From positions 9,584,337 to 9,648,336 of the forward strand of contig JAQFVV010012422.1 of NCBI GenBank assembly GCA_028023455.1: a stretch of DNA of 64,000 bases, read 5' to 3'. The notes below the pieces were generated by a model that saw nothing but the letters and a program-made list of their open reading frames with translations, did not search any database and was not told the DNA's origin. The position numbers and the translations under genes were made by a program. Shown here in pieces: positions 41,054 through 53,381 of this stretch. Position 1 is the first letter of the stretch. The number at the start of each line of letters is the position of its first letter. The stretch comes from Epiperipatus broadwayi. Taxonomy: Eukaryota > Onychophora > Udeonychophora > Euonychophora > Peripatidae.

Positions 41054-41640
41054 TGTCCAGTTGGCAACTGGATAATTATATTTTGGTTAATAAGAAAAAC
41101 AATAAAGTTTAAATAAAACTTCAATAGTTTATTTACTGTTAATAATAATAATGATTTAGTAATTTAATTTGCTAATTGCCAGTTGAGAATAAGATGACTC
41201 AGATCTTTTTAAAATTCAAATCTCCTTAGAGATTTAATATTTATAAAGTCTACATGTAACTGTATAATTTCATAATCATAATTTACTCCACAAATTTAAT
41301 AATCCAATTAGATTCTTGACTCAAGCTCCTTTTTTATTAATATATAGACCAACTTCACTTTTACTAGTTTACCTTTCCATTAGTTTTTACACATAACTTT
41401 ATTTCACCTTTCACTTTATTCTTCTGCAAACTTTTTTTATAATCTTTGCTAATTTGCATAAAGTTATCTTTTTTTTACATGCAAATTAGCCTGTTGCAAT
41501 TTCCAGTTAAGTTTTATTTTTCTGCATAATTAATTATTTATTTTATTTCTGGAGAACTTTGGCATATCAACATTAAAACTTGCACACACACACTTTTATT
41601 CTTTAATAAAATATATGTGCAGATACAGCAGTACTGCAGT
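41054..41640 (-). repeat. LTR of the minus gypsy remnant
   Basis: The reverse complement aligns with 52205-52765 along most of its length: CTGCTGTATCTG near one end, GCAAATTAGCAAAG in the middle, and GTCAACTG- or GCCAACTGG-type sequence near the other end. The left edge begins TGTCCAG at 41054. Confidence 0.7.
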
Positions 41641-42011
41641 ATTTGAAATAGAGTGCATAGATAGTTTTAATATTTGAATCAAATATCTAAATTATTTATC
41701 TTTTTTATTAATAATTATATAAATAGATTAATTTTACATAATATTATTCTAGTAATCATTAAATTCATATTTACATTTACAATAGTTAGTTGTTGTGAAT
41801 ACTAACAATTTCTATTATTGGCCCAAAAGTCTATAAAATCATAATATAAATTATGGTGATTTGTTTGAAACCTAAGTTTGATGTTTTAAATTACAGAGAC
41901 GGGAGAGCTTTCAGTTTTTTTTTTTTTTAGTTGATTACCATAGATTGCTTATTTCTACAGCATCAGCCATTTATTCAATTTAAGCATGCTTGTATTTTTT
42001 AACTATGATAT
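41641..42011. other. Intron sequence, nothing recognised
   Basis: AT-rich, no gene and no clear repeat. Confidence 0.45.
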
Positions 42012-42219
42012 ATATAAATAGAAACAATGTATAATGCTAGCTGAAATCTATTTAAAATTTCCCATAGCTGTATTGTTCAGCCATTCTCACCCTTTTAAAA
42101 AAAATACCAGGAAATCTTTATTTAAAATGGAAGTGTAGCTGATACAAGATAGTTATGGAGTGTTTTAAGTATTTTATATAGATTTCAGCTAGCATTATGC
42201 ATTGTTTCTATTTTCTATA
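42012..42219. mobile_element. ~208-bp element with ~42-bp terminal inverted repeats
   Basis: The left arm (about 42012-42053) and right arm (about 42177-42219) are reverse complements with few mismatches; both hold AATGCTAGCTGAAATCTAT or its complement. No ORF. It looks like a MITE; the target duplication was not resolved. Confidence 0.75.
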
Positions 42220-42432
42220 TTTGAGTTTGGAAAGTAAAAATGACTGTCGTATAGTCTTTCTAAGAATATTTAAAATTTATTGTTTGTTTATTTGCAATGT
42301 AAGATTTTTGCTTATTTAGTTTCACATTCCTTATTTAAATTAACTCGAGTTTTAATTTATATATATAACATCATTGTAGCATACATTGAAGATAATTTTC
42401 TTTTCAATGGGCATTTCAGATTATATATATGT

Positions 42433-42494
42433 ATACTTTACATGCCTACTGTTCTTTTCAATTATACTTTACATGCCTACTGTTCTTTTCAATT
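42433..42494. repeat. Two exact copies of a 31-bp unit
   Basis: The unit containing TTTACATGCCTACTGTTC occurs at 42433-42463 and 42464-42494. Confidence 0.95.
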
Positions 42495-42839
42495 ATAAAT
42501 CTTTGATTTTTAAGATTTAATTAATCTAATTGCTTATTTTTAGTTTAAATTACTTTTAGTTATTTAATTATTGTTTTTAGCAAGTAATTCTATTGTTCAT
42601 TTTATTTTATTTTTTTATACTTAGTTCAATTATAATATAAATATTTTAATTGTTAAATTATTTAGTATTTCCATATTAACTATTATTTACTTTGTTATAT
42701 ATATATCTTACAATGAATATTTTCATGGGCTATACATTGTAGGTTCTTCCAAATATGATTTATAGTATTATCATACTAATGTTTCAGCAGTCATACCAGT
42801 CATGAGCAAACTAATGAATATTATTATAAACAATTATTG

Positions 42840-43330
42840 TAGAGGTAGTGTAAGGATTGATGTATAATGAGATTAAAGGTTAAACCAATAGAAAACAATT
42901 ATCAAAAAAATGTCAAAAAAACAAATAAATGTGGGTGCGGAATGATAATAGAAGAAAAATTGTATAAAAATTAGTTATTCAGATTAACAGCTTTTAAAAT
43001 TTTTTTCCAAATAGCTGTCAGTCTACAAGTATCATCAAATTTCTTTCTACTATCTGATTTTTTAAAAAAAATTTAATGCCTTTTCTCCATAAAAAAACAA
43101 TCAAAAAAGCCATTGATATATTCTTAAAAAATCAGATATTGTCAACAAACATTTGATACAGATAAATTGCTTATTTAAAATATTTTTTAAAGCCCATTCA
43201 GCTGAGTAATTGCTAATTTATTATATTGCTTTTCTTATCTATTATCATTTCACCTCCATTTTTATATTTTAAAAATTTATTGTTTGTTTTCTATTGGTTT
43301 AACCATTAAAATGCTTGCAGTGCCTTTATA
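42840..43330. mobile_element. ~490-bp inverted-repeat element, relative of 30814-31740
   Basis: A perfect 21-bp inverted repeat (GGTTAAACCAATAGAAAACA plus one base) lies at 42878-42898 and 43284-43304. Outside it, weaker inverted repeats contain GTAGAGG-like and AAAGGCACTGC-like sequence, resembling the TIRs of the 927-bp element. Internal ACAAGTATCATCA also resembles that element. A degraded copy is the likely reading. Confidence 0.55.
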
Positions 43331-43879
43331 ATGTTTTTTTTAAAAATAATAACAGTCATTATCCTGTTGATATCCAAAAATGTTGGTACAATAAAATTAT
43401 ACATGGATAAATCACACACCCACACACACATATATATTAATTTCTTTTCAACAACAGAGAATCTGAAATTTTTTTTTTGTTGCCAAATGTAATCTTTTAA
43501 ATATGGTGGAATTCTCTATGTTCTTTTTCTTCTTTAATTATTCACTAAGGGGAGGTTCTGTGATTCATCTGCCAACTCACTGGTTGCTTCATTGTCATTT
43601 TTTTTGCTATATCTCATTATTTTTAGTTTGAGTGGATAGGTTATATTGTTTTCACTTGGCAACAAATATGATTTACATGTTTTCTCTTTCTGCTTTCATA
43701 CATACTGTAATTATTTGTTTACATAGCATTCTTCTTCTTCTTTCTATCTATATTTCCATAACAACATTTTATTTCTATTTTTTACCTTATCATATAACTC
43801 TTGTTTGCTTTATGAATCAATTTCTGATTTTCAGAATGTGATAAAATTATAACTTTTTTTTTTTTAATCTACTACCTAA
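43331..43879. other. Intron sequence, nothing recognised
   Basis: AT-rich. Open frames here are Phe/Ile/Tyr-rich low-complexity translations. Confidence 0.45.
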
Positions 43880-46250
43880 AATAATTTGAGCTGGAAAATG
43901 TTTTATAGCTACTATATATGTATAAGAATTTTTGGATATCATTAAACTTTTGTGCAATGAATCCATATCATTTTTTATTAATTAGTGCTTCTCAGGATCT
44001 GTACTGCACAAATATTTCTTTTAGCTTTGTAATAATCTTTTTTGTACTTGAATTTTTATGAGTTTAAACTTGGCCCAGTTTAAATATGAGTCCATCAATA
44101 ATCCTGGTATGGTCTATATATATATATGGCTATAGTTTATTTGATTTGAACAATAATATTTAATTTTTGGGGGGAAGTTAGGTGTGGGATGACATCTAAT
44201 AGCATTTTTTGTAAAGTTCTCAATAATGTTTACATACGGACACCATATATAACACCATATGAAGTCTTTGTTTCTAGCTATTCTTGGATAATTCTTATAT
44301 ATTAGTTTGAATATTATGATTCTGTTTTTGACAATTCTACAAACTTTATTTGTTGAAAGCTGTTATAAGGTATTCCAGAATGCTGCTTGGAAAACCTGTG
44401 ATTGTATTTTGGCTAACTTTTATTTATCCAGTTTATTAATTGCTTTTGATCCAAATTATTTCTGCTCTATTATGTGACTATTTCACTATTTAATGTTTTT
44501 GATTTAAAATGTCTATGTAGTTTACCATTGCTTCTAATATTTTCTCTTCTTCTCTATTTGGAATCCTGAAGATTAAATTTGATTTCTCTTTATATTGTAA
44601 TATATAATCATACTCTAAATCCAATATGCCATTTATGGACTATATTAATCCAGTGTTGGTTTGAATTTCATAAAGATGATCAGCAATGGTTTATTTTTTG
44701 TTACTATTCTAAACTGCCAACTATAGAAGTACTACTGATATTTCTTTATTTCTAAAATAATACCAAACTCTTTCTTTTCAGTTGGTTTTAGTTTTTTAAG
44801 CTCTAAGTAAGGTTATGGATGGATAGGTTGTTAATATTTCTTATACACAATAAGGATGATTGACTTCTTCCTCTGTCCATAATCTGGTGCATTTGTAGCT
44901 AATAAAGATAAATTATTATTATAATGTATTAGAAGATTATGTGTCTTACTTCTGGACTTTTCCAGATCCATTTCAGTCTTTCTCCTTAGTAGTTCATATA
45001 GCTCATTTGTGATATACATTTTTTGGTTCAAGAAACTCTCAAATTAATTTATTAAAAACACTGGTAACTCTTTAATCTTCTCCAGTCTTAGGATATTTTT
45101 TATTGCCTGGACTTTCTCTGATATTGGTGTTTTCCTCTTATCAATGATATACTAGAAATTTATATTCAGGGATATTCTTTAGGGATGTGTCTGCATTAAG
45201 TTTGGTCTGAATTTTGCTAGTTTGCTACAAACTTCATTTACTTGTTTTTTTAATGAAGCTACTAAGTTGCCATGATGAGAATGTCATTAAAGTATGAGAT
45301 GATGTTTGGGGCTGTTATATGAACAGTTAAGATTTTGACAGATTTCTTATTGACTAATATCTGATGAAATGCCATATTGATGTCTAACATTGCGAGTTTG
45401 ATGCTTCTTATGTACTTAAGGGATATGTATTTTTATTTAGTTTTCACTTACAGTTATGCAGTAATTGCCACTGATAATTATTTGTCCATTAGGTTTTGTG
45501 ATGAGAATGATAGGGCATTTTTCCATTGTGCAAGTGGTAATTTTCTGGCCTTACCAAGATTGTTTTAGTAATTTTCTATCAGTGTTATTGTAGGTAATCT
45601 GTTTGGAATCTTTCTTTTTTATTATGATCTTTTTAACATTTGAAATTTTTACTTATCAGTTTTTAACCAAACTGCCTAGTATAGAGTTTTTTTTAACTCT
45701 TAACTATATATATCGAGAGCTTCTGCATTTTATTTTTTAATTTTATAAATATTTCTGCCGTTTCTATTATTTTACATCTTATATACTTAATATTGTTTTC
45801 TTTAGTTTAGAAATTTTTGTAAATGAATTTTTTTTAGAACTTGTATGTTATTAAAAACACATCTGAACCACTAATATTATCTAATTTTATCTTTACTCAT
45901 CTGAGCTATGTGCTCTATGATTATTTGATGATGATTGTTTATCTGTTTCAAAAACTTTCATTTGTTGGATTCTGGGTTTTCATTTATTTGAAATTTCTTT
46001 GGTTGTGAGTTACTGACACATATGCCAAAGCCTCTCTCCTTATGGCTTCTCCTTAAGAAAAATTATTGCCAGCTAGCAATTTCTGCTGAAACTTGTCTTT
46101 TACCATCTTTTTGAGAAAACTGTTCAAGGAGAGCTTTATTAATGAACCTGCACAAATCCAATTTTTTACTACTACTTTAAAGGCAGAATCAAATTGATAT
46201 ATTCCATCTTCTTTGGGACTTCCTATCTACATATGGTTCCCTATGGTTGA
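43880..46250 (-). mobile_element. Heavily decayed Ty3/gypsy pol, minus strand
   Basis: Minus-strand fragments in the expected order: a protease-RT linker near 46100, RT palm remnants between about 45560 and 45200, an RT-RNase H link near 45120-45020 (SEKVQAI-like, then ELPVF), and frame 45031-44831. That frame reads KTHNLLIHYNNNLSLLATNA followed by PDYG, like the start of a gypsy RNase H with the catalytic Asp changed to Asn. Numerous stops. No LTRs were seen at either end. Confidence 0.5.
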
Positions 46251-46598
46251 CAGAAAAGAACATGCATACAAGAAAGTTAGTCATTCACACCAAATAAAAA
46301 AATATAAATGATTGTTAGTTAAAACAAACAAATAACACAAACTCTATTCTGTAGTAGTGTATGTACTTAATATGGAATAGTATTAAAACTCTTACCTTAT
46401 TCCATATCACATGGTGATGATCAAATGTCAGGTCACTACAGAGGGAACTGACCTAAACTTTATTTACATAAAATTTTTTATTTTATCTAACTCAATAATT
46501 TCACTCCCTTCACTTTGTTGCTTTCAATCATAATGGACTCTTCCAAGTGTAGGCACATTTAAGCTTCCAAATGTAGAAATGAAATCAAAATAGAATTT

Positions 46599-46889
46599 TA
46601 CATATGTATAAACAAAGTATAACATATAATAAATTAAATTTTTTTCAAATCATCGTGAATAATGTCCATGAATTTAGCAATAATGTCTCTTATATTTACA
46701 TACGTATAAACAAAGTATAACATATAATAAATTAAATTTTCTTCAAATCATCATGAATAATGTCCATGAATTTAGCAATAATGTCTCTTATACTTACATA
46801 TGTATAAACAAAATATAACATAATAAATTAAATTTTCTTTAAATCATTGTGAATAATGTCCATGAATTTAGCAATAATGTCTCTTATAG
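46599..46889. repeat. Three tandem copies of a ~98-bp unit
   Basis: Units start at 46599, 46697 and 46795 (TACATATGTATAAACAAA-like). All contain AATGTCCATGAATTTAGCAA. Confidence 0.95.
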
Positions 46890-48265
46890 ATACAGTCTAT
46901 CTCTCTTCTAGTTATTCTACTCTGGTAAGTTATCCATTGCTTGCTGGTTTCCTCAACAACATGCTTGAAATAATGTTTCCATTTTCTGCACTTGCTTTCT
47001 TTCTGGATCCATTCAGACATTTCATGTTGGACATTTGTTACACAGACAAATGGATTAAATCATCGTGCTTCTATGGTCAGGACAGTATCAATCTGGTCCT
47101 ATGGCAATGTTTATTTAGCCAGAATACATCACTGAGCAATTTATAACAGATTTAATTTTCCTCAGTTTGCTATTTAGCATGTAATAGATTATATATATAA
47201 AAAAGTTACTTCATCATTAACATATATATGTTGGTAATGTACTATTTCTTTTCTCCATGTTTGAATAATAGCACAGTTTTTTATTTTTAAATATCAACTT
47301 AAAATCAGTTCAGTTCTTTTGTTAAACTGTTAGAAATTATCAAATTTTGTCTGTTTTAATTATTGATTGTGATTTCTTATAACTTTTTGTGTTGTGAAAA
47401 TTATACGAATAATATGGAATGTTTGAACAAGTCTTCCATCTTGTATTCTAAGATTCAATCTTAAGATATTGGTTTTATACAGTTATCATATCCTTTGAAA
47501 AATAACAAAAGACAACAGAAATGAACTGGGTTTGCTTTTATACCATGCTTAGTTTCCGTTATTTAGTATACTAGTTTTTCCATTTCCTTTGTATTGCTGT
47601 GGCTGTCTATTGTTGCATGTATTAATGGTTGTAGTTAAAACTAAAATTACATAATAAAATTCTACTCTCATTTTCCAACACACGGTTGCCTAGAAATTGA
47701 CTTGACATCAGGTCATCATTATGTTTACTAAGTCTAAGTCTTAAATAGTGACATCTAACATATTGATAAATAACTCATTGTTGGTATACACACATATATA
47801 TATATGAAGGGTTTCTTTAACTGGATTTTTACTTTTCATTGAATAAGAGAAATTATTTTATTGTGACACTATTTAATTTGATACTTAATAAAACAAACTT
47901 TTGTCATGTGTATGTATATATGCATGTTTGCATTAAAACAATTGATAATGCATATTCAAACACCTGTTATCTAAGTTTATGTTTTAAGTGGATTTGATTT
48001 GGTGGTGTGGATACATAAAGGTTGGCCTCAATAGAATTTTAAATTACCCTTATAATATTTTGTATTAAATTAAATTTTTGTCACAGTTTTGTTTTTTATT
48101 TTTAAAACTGTCTATTTGCTTTCACAGTTTTTGCATATAAGTTTTTTGTTTTAGTAATTTATTGCCATGTTATTTCCAGCTGCTCTTGTATAGAGAACTC
48201 AAAAGACACCCAGACACAATATTATAAATGTATTTACAGAAAAAATTTTCTTTGTTTTTTTTTAG
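46890..48265. other. Intron sequence before the third LE exon
   Basis: No element recognised with confidence; only a short TA run near 47795. It ends in a T-rich tract with AG at 48264-48265. Confidence 0.5.
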
Positions 48266-48400
48266 CATGTCACTGTAATGAATATGGCTCAGAATCAAGA
48301 GTTTGTGATAGAAATGGAAATTGTAAATGCAAAAAAGGTTATTCTGGAAAGAGCTGTGATAGATGTGACTATGAGCATTATGGATTTCCAAATTGTCAAC
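48266..48400 (+). CDS. Exon encoding one laminin-type EGF-like domain
   Basis: Internal exon of 135 nt between AG and GTAAT, phase 1 on both sides and in frame with the exon at 37711. It encodes 45 codons with a textbook LE cysteine pattern: CHCNEYGSESRVCDRNGNC, then KCKKGYSGKSCDRC, and HYGFPNC. Eight cysteines, no extra ones. The YGFPNC ending matches laminin short-arm LE repeats well. With the other two exons it shows a series of one-domain-per-exon LE repeats in a secreted matrix protein. No further LE exon was seen in the remaining 15.6 kb, so the next intron is also very long or the next exon is too diverged to see. Confidence 0.88.
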
Positions 48401-49329
48401 GTAATATCACATTTTAAATTTTTTTTAAAATTATAAATCACTACAATTAGATTTACATTTTTTAGGTATGATTAGAAGTGAAATGGACTGGTTTTCATTA
48501 TCATAGTAATATATCAGTGAGAAGCCTTATTTATGTCCAAACAGTGAAAAGAGTATTTTGGAGAAAGATACTCATGTCAAAATTTTTGTTTGATTAAAAT
48601 TTTTTTTTGTATAATGATAAATTTTAGGGATCTGCTTTCCCTGAGATTAAATACTTCATTTAAGATAGTTATCTTTTGTTGAATTTGCACACATAATAAT
48701 AATTCACTTACATTAGATGCAATTTTATAAATTTTTAGAATTCATTCATTGCATTATTATTTTTTATTTATATTTTTAAAAGTTTTTTGAAACATCACAA
48801 CTAAATTTATATTTATTTATTTATTTACATTTCAATTATGATTATATCTGATATTTGTTAATTTGATAGATTTTATTACTTTAAATTCTGATATTAACAT
48901 GATGAATATAATTTTTGCATATTACTAATGAATATGTTGTAATCATGAATTTGAAACCCCTTATATTAAATATTTAAATTTATGCCAAAATCTTCAACTT
49001 CTAAAGAAGTGACAATTTTTTAATTACTATTTAAAATAATTCATCATTATCAAACAACAGCAGCTTCCAATTGAAAATGAGTATGGACCCTTCCAATTTT
49101 AAGAAAAGGAAAAGAAAAAAAATACTCTAGAAATGAATTTTGTGAACATTATATAAACTAGTCTGTGGAACATAAATACATCCCCATATTTAGAATTGTT
49201 TTCATTTTTCTATTTGTTTTATATATAGCAATGCTGTTTTTAAACTTTTTCTACAGAAAAATTTTCATTCTGGAATACTTAAACACTATATCTAATTTTA
49301 ACTTTCTATTATATTCTATTCTTTGCCAT
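48401..49329 (+). other. Start of the next intron, nothing recognised
   Basis: Begins GTAAT. AT-rich, no gene. Confidence 0.55.
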
Positions 49330-50284
49330 ATTTTCCAATGGAAACGATTGTCATTGCAGTTTTTTCAAATGTTTTTGATAACAATCCTTATAATATAAAT
49401 GGATTCTAGCCATCTCACAAAAACTACCATCGTGTTCACTATTAAACAACTTTTTAGAAAATTTTGTGTTGTTCATTTATTTGACATGACTAATTCAACT
49501 TTTATTTTATATGTGATTTTACACTAGTCAGTTTTATAGTAAATAAGTTGAAGAACATATTGATTAATTTTATGATCTTACCATTATATTTTTAAAAGTT
49601 TGTGAAGCATTCTCAAATGAAACTTTTCTTATGCATTCATATTGTGTTGATAGGATGTCCAAGTCTCTCTTCCATACAATAAATTAGGTAAAGTAATAGC
49701 TCTATTTGGAGCTAATTTAGTTGTTGTAGTTAATTTTTTGATGAAACAACCTATTTTTAATGTGTTAAAAACAACAGCAGCACATAGGAATATGTGCTAT
49801 ACCTCAATATCTAAATCCATCTTTCTACTTTTAAAATTACCAAGGTATTTAAATTGGTTTACATTCTCAAATTGTTAACCATCTAAGTTAAAAGTTGTTG
49901 AAGATTTTTCTTCCATCACTGGTTAATAAAAAACTTATATATTTTGAGCATTAATTATTAAAGCAAAATCTTTAAATGTTACATTCAAAACATTAAATTT
50001 ATTCTATTGATCTTATTTTGAATTAGCAAAAATAGCACAATCATCAGCATAATGTAAATCCAGAATCCAAGAAGGTGAAAAAAAAAATCACTATCAAACT
50101 TATATATTTATTTCTGTTTCATTAAAACAGTTTACAAAGTTTTGAAGACCATTAGCATAAAAATTAGTGCATATCATTATTTAATATCCAGTTTTTATTT
50201 CAGATGTCTCAGATTTTACATCTATAATAATAATTACAATTCCTCACATTCTTTCATATAGAAACTGTATAATACAAAGTAAAT

Positions 50285-50518
50285 TTATGGGCAACCAACC
50301 AATTTCAAATAATACTCTAGATATGTTTGATTAATTGAATCAATTAAATGCCTTGACCAAATCAATAAAAGCAATACATGAATCATTATTTTGTTCCTGA
50401 TATTTTTCTTCATTTTTCTAGAAATAAAAAAATATGTCTGTAGGACTTCTTGATTCTTTAAGACTTCATTAAGTTTTGAATAATCCTTTTCTATGACTGG
50501 AAACAATCTGTTTAACAA
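50285..50518 (-). pseudogene. Reverse transcriptase fragment of LINE copy A
   Basis: A 77-residue minus-strand frame: after RKMKKNIRNK, the stretch LLLLIWSRHLIDSINQ and KLVGCP corresponds to the palm region before and after the first catalytic Asp, which is lost. Neighbouring frames carry the rest. It matches the longer frame at 57096-57440 in copy B. Confidence 0.6.
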
Positions 50519-51289
50519 GAATCTTAAAAAGAATCTTTATCATAATGAGTACTAATACTTTACGATAATTATTCCAATTTTCTCAGTTTTCTTTTTAAAA
50601 TTGGAACAATAGAAACATCTTTAAGATTGACAGAACAACTTCATGGGTTTATATATTTCATATATTTCCAAAAAAATTTCAATATTTTTGAAGCTAATAT
50701 ATCATTACCATACTTTAAAACTTCTCCATTTGTTTCAAAAAGACCCATAGTTTTAAAATTTTTATGATTGCTAAGAATTCTTTTAATTTCACTATGTAGT
50801 GAGTAAATAAAATGGAATATCATTAAAGGTCACCATTTCAATGCTTCACTTGTTTAACATCTTATTGATATTATATAAGAGAGTTGCCATTGTTGAATTT
50901 ATATTAGGTTCATACATTGTTTCCATTGCATCAAAAGAAGATTTAGGGTCATTATGATCATTGAATTTTTGTATCCCTTTAATTTAGAAATCATTTTAAA
51001 GTTTTCTTATCAATCATATAACTTCTGTCTTTAAATCTTTATATTATGAAGAATCGCATGTAATTTATTATTCTGCTAATAAGAAAATGTCACATTTCTT
51101 TTTTGACATTAATAATAAAATTATTGTAGAGAAAGTCAACTATGATTTTTTTTTTTAGTGAATCTAAGAATAGATTTTCTCATACCCATAATACACTCCT
51201 TCAGAGAATTCTGTACATCAATAATAGGACAATACTTAAAATTTAAATTAAGAATTTTAGTGTTTAATAGCAGTTGAAATTTAATATGT

Positions 51290-51875
51290 TGCTATATACG
51301 TGTATAATAATGTTTTGTTAAAAGAAAATTATATGTATATAATAATTAATGTTTTATTAAAATAAGTTTTATTAAAAGAAATAGACAGGAATTTTGTAAT
51401 TAAATTTGGTACGCTATTAAAGATAAGCTTCAGATCAGAAACTAATTAAGCAGCTAGATTAAAAGTGCTGATTACTAAAAGTAGACAATAGCTGAAAATT
51501 AATTGGTTTCTGAAACATTCCTTAACAAGAAAAAAGAAGGAAGAAAAAACAACTAAGCAGCACTTGTAGCGGAGAACTCATTGAATGCACAAGAAGGTCA
51601 AGAGTTTTAACTTAGCAACGGAACAAACCCAGTGAATTCCACCACTGAAGGTTAAAAAGTGGACCTAGGAACTTTGCAGGCCACACCGGTCTATATTATG
51701 TTTTTTTGTATGCCTTCATGGCCAGCGTTCGTAAGTTAACTTAATTGTCTTATAACTATATATATATGTACTATTATTATCCGACTGTTAATTCTATTAA
51801 ACTATTTGTATAATCATTTGGTTTCTGCTGTCTATTTACCTGATGGTTAAGCCGAGTGAGTGGCTGTACACAGCA
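51290..51875. mobile_element. Solo LTR with 5-bp target duplication
   Basis: A 586-bp segment beginning TGCT and ending AGCA, flanked by TATGT on both sides (51285-51289 and 51876-51880). It is absent from the aligned LINE copy B and is less AT-rich than its surroundings. No internal coding region remains, so recombination between two LTRs removed it. The family has no other member in this window; orientation is uncertain. Confidence 0.7.
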
Positions 51876-52204
51876 TATGTATAGTAAATACTTCTTCAGG
51901 ATGAACATGTATTTATTGAAGCAACTCTCACTTTAATCTTGGAGTATAGTAGTCTGTGTTCTGTCCAACACTGTGCATTCATACTCAAAGAATATGAACT
52001 TTTTTTGTATTATTATTTCTTAATATAATGTAATCTTTTGAATGCTATTATTTTGAGCATGGATGCATCCATGTTTTTTTTATAGGGATTTTTCTGCCTA
52101 AATAAATAGTGGTGGTCAATTCAAATTATTTGATTTTACAACAACACTTCCATTATTTTAAATAACATTTGATCAAAGCCTACTATTTATAGCAATACAT
52201 ACTT

Positions 52205-52765
52205 TAATGTCTCTGCTGTATCTGTACATGTATGTTTTATTTAAAGTGTAAATAAAAGTATGTGTGTAGATTTAGAAAATTTGATATTCAAAAATACTCC
52301 AGAAATAAAATATAAATCATTATATAGCAACAGTCAAAAAAGTTTCTTTATGCAAATTAGCAAAGCTGATAAAAAAATCTGCAGAATTAAAAGAGGTGAA
52401 ATAAAGTTGTGTGTAAAAACCAGTGGAAAGATAAACTAAAGAAAGTGAAGGTGTTCTAGATATTAATAAAGAAAAGCTCTAGCCAGGAATTTAATTGGAC
52501 TATCACTGAATTAATATGTGTGAGAAAATTGTGTTTAAAAATATATCTGAATTTATGGAGTAAAGAGACTGTATAGATATTAAATTTCTAAGGAGATTTG
52601 AACTTTAAAGAGATTGAGTGATCTTATACTTGACTAACAATTAGCAAGTTGAAATTACAAATCTTATTAATATCATTATTATTATTCAGAGTAAATAAAC
52701 TCTTGAAGTTTAATTTAAGCTTTGTTTTTTTTTTTTATATTTAAAATATAATAATCCTGCTGTCA
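52205..52765 (+). mobile_element. Solo LTR related to 41054-41640
   Basis: Aligns with the reverse complement of the gypsy LTR at 41054-41640, including ATGCAAATTAGCAAAG and AACTCTTGAAGTTTAATTTA-type sequence. It is inserted in LINE copy A, because copy B has the flanks adjoining near 58770. Ends and target duplication are only approximate. Confidence 0.7.
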
Positions 52766-53190
52766 ACTGACTGTATAGCCCTAGATATGTTAGCTTCCAA
52801 AAATAAAAAAATAATCTTTTAATGTATTGCTGTAATAATGCTATTCAGCAGGAACTTTCTTTCTTTGAATTCTCTAAATCTAAAGATGGAGCATGGAGAT
52901 TAATAAAATAATTACTAGTTCAAGGCAAATAATACAATTAGCTTTTCATTTATACAATGAGAGCTTCCAACAATAGAAGATGCTAAGTTAGACTTTACAG
53001 AAAATCCAGCATCATGCATTCTTTTTTTATAGACTAATCTGACCTTCCAAAAAAACATGGAGACATTCATCTGTACTATTAAACTTTTTTCCTCTGGAAG
53101 ATCAAGTTTTACTAAAAGCAGATATATGGATTTTTAAATCTTGTCTTCTTTAATACCAGTACAGTTATCACTTCTGATCTTCAGAGTTTG

Positions 53191-53381
53191 TTTTAATTAA
53201 TGTTCACACATTTTATATATCTATTTAGAAAAAAAAATAGATTTTATAAAACATACCTCAGTATTATCATTATCTCCTGCTTTACTACTGATACATGCAT
53301 ATAGCAGCCACTTACAAATTAGAATGATAATTTCAACTGCAAAGAAAGAAAATGAAAAAAAAACTTATGTATTTGAAATGC
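53191..53381. other. Short spacer, nothing recognised
   Basis: AT-rich sequence between LINE copy A and the next LTR element. Confidence 0.4.

Larger units (their letters stand above)
38990..41640 (-). mobile_element. Ty3/gypsy remnant with 5' LTR, gag and part of RT, minus strand
   Basis: From right to left on the minus strand: an LTR (41640-41054), Gag (about 40960-40400), zinc knuckles (about 40260-40160), a protease-RT linker and reverse transcriptase up to about 39230. RNase H, integrase and the 3' LTR are missing, so the element is truncated at its 3' side. The LTR family is the same as the solo LTR at 52205-52765. Confidence 0.7.
37846..48265 (+). other. Phase-1 intron of about 10.4 kb
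   Basis: Runs from GTAAG to a T-rich tract and AG before the third LE exon. It contains two minus-strand gypsy remnants and several inverted-repeat and tandem-repeat units. 37906-38990 shows nothing recognisable. Confidence 0.7.
49330..53190 (-). mobile_element. Non-LTR retrotransposon (LINE) copy A, minus strand, interrupted by two LTRs
   Basis: The minus strand carries RT pieces: a finger/palm part in frame 50518-50285, a catalytic box HYADDCAIF with the codons for YADD at 50040-50051 (intact), then an LYGRETWTSYQ-like segment near 49690. The sequence aligns piecewise with 56200-59420, including the region upstream of RT (52790-53160 versus 58780-59110). Relative to that copy, A contains insertions at 51290-51875 and about 52205-52765. 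The motif set (GCPP-FI, LYG-ETWT) is common in LINEs of many invertebrates; the clade was not assigned. Confidence 0.7.
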
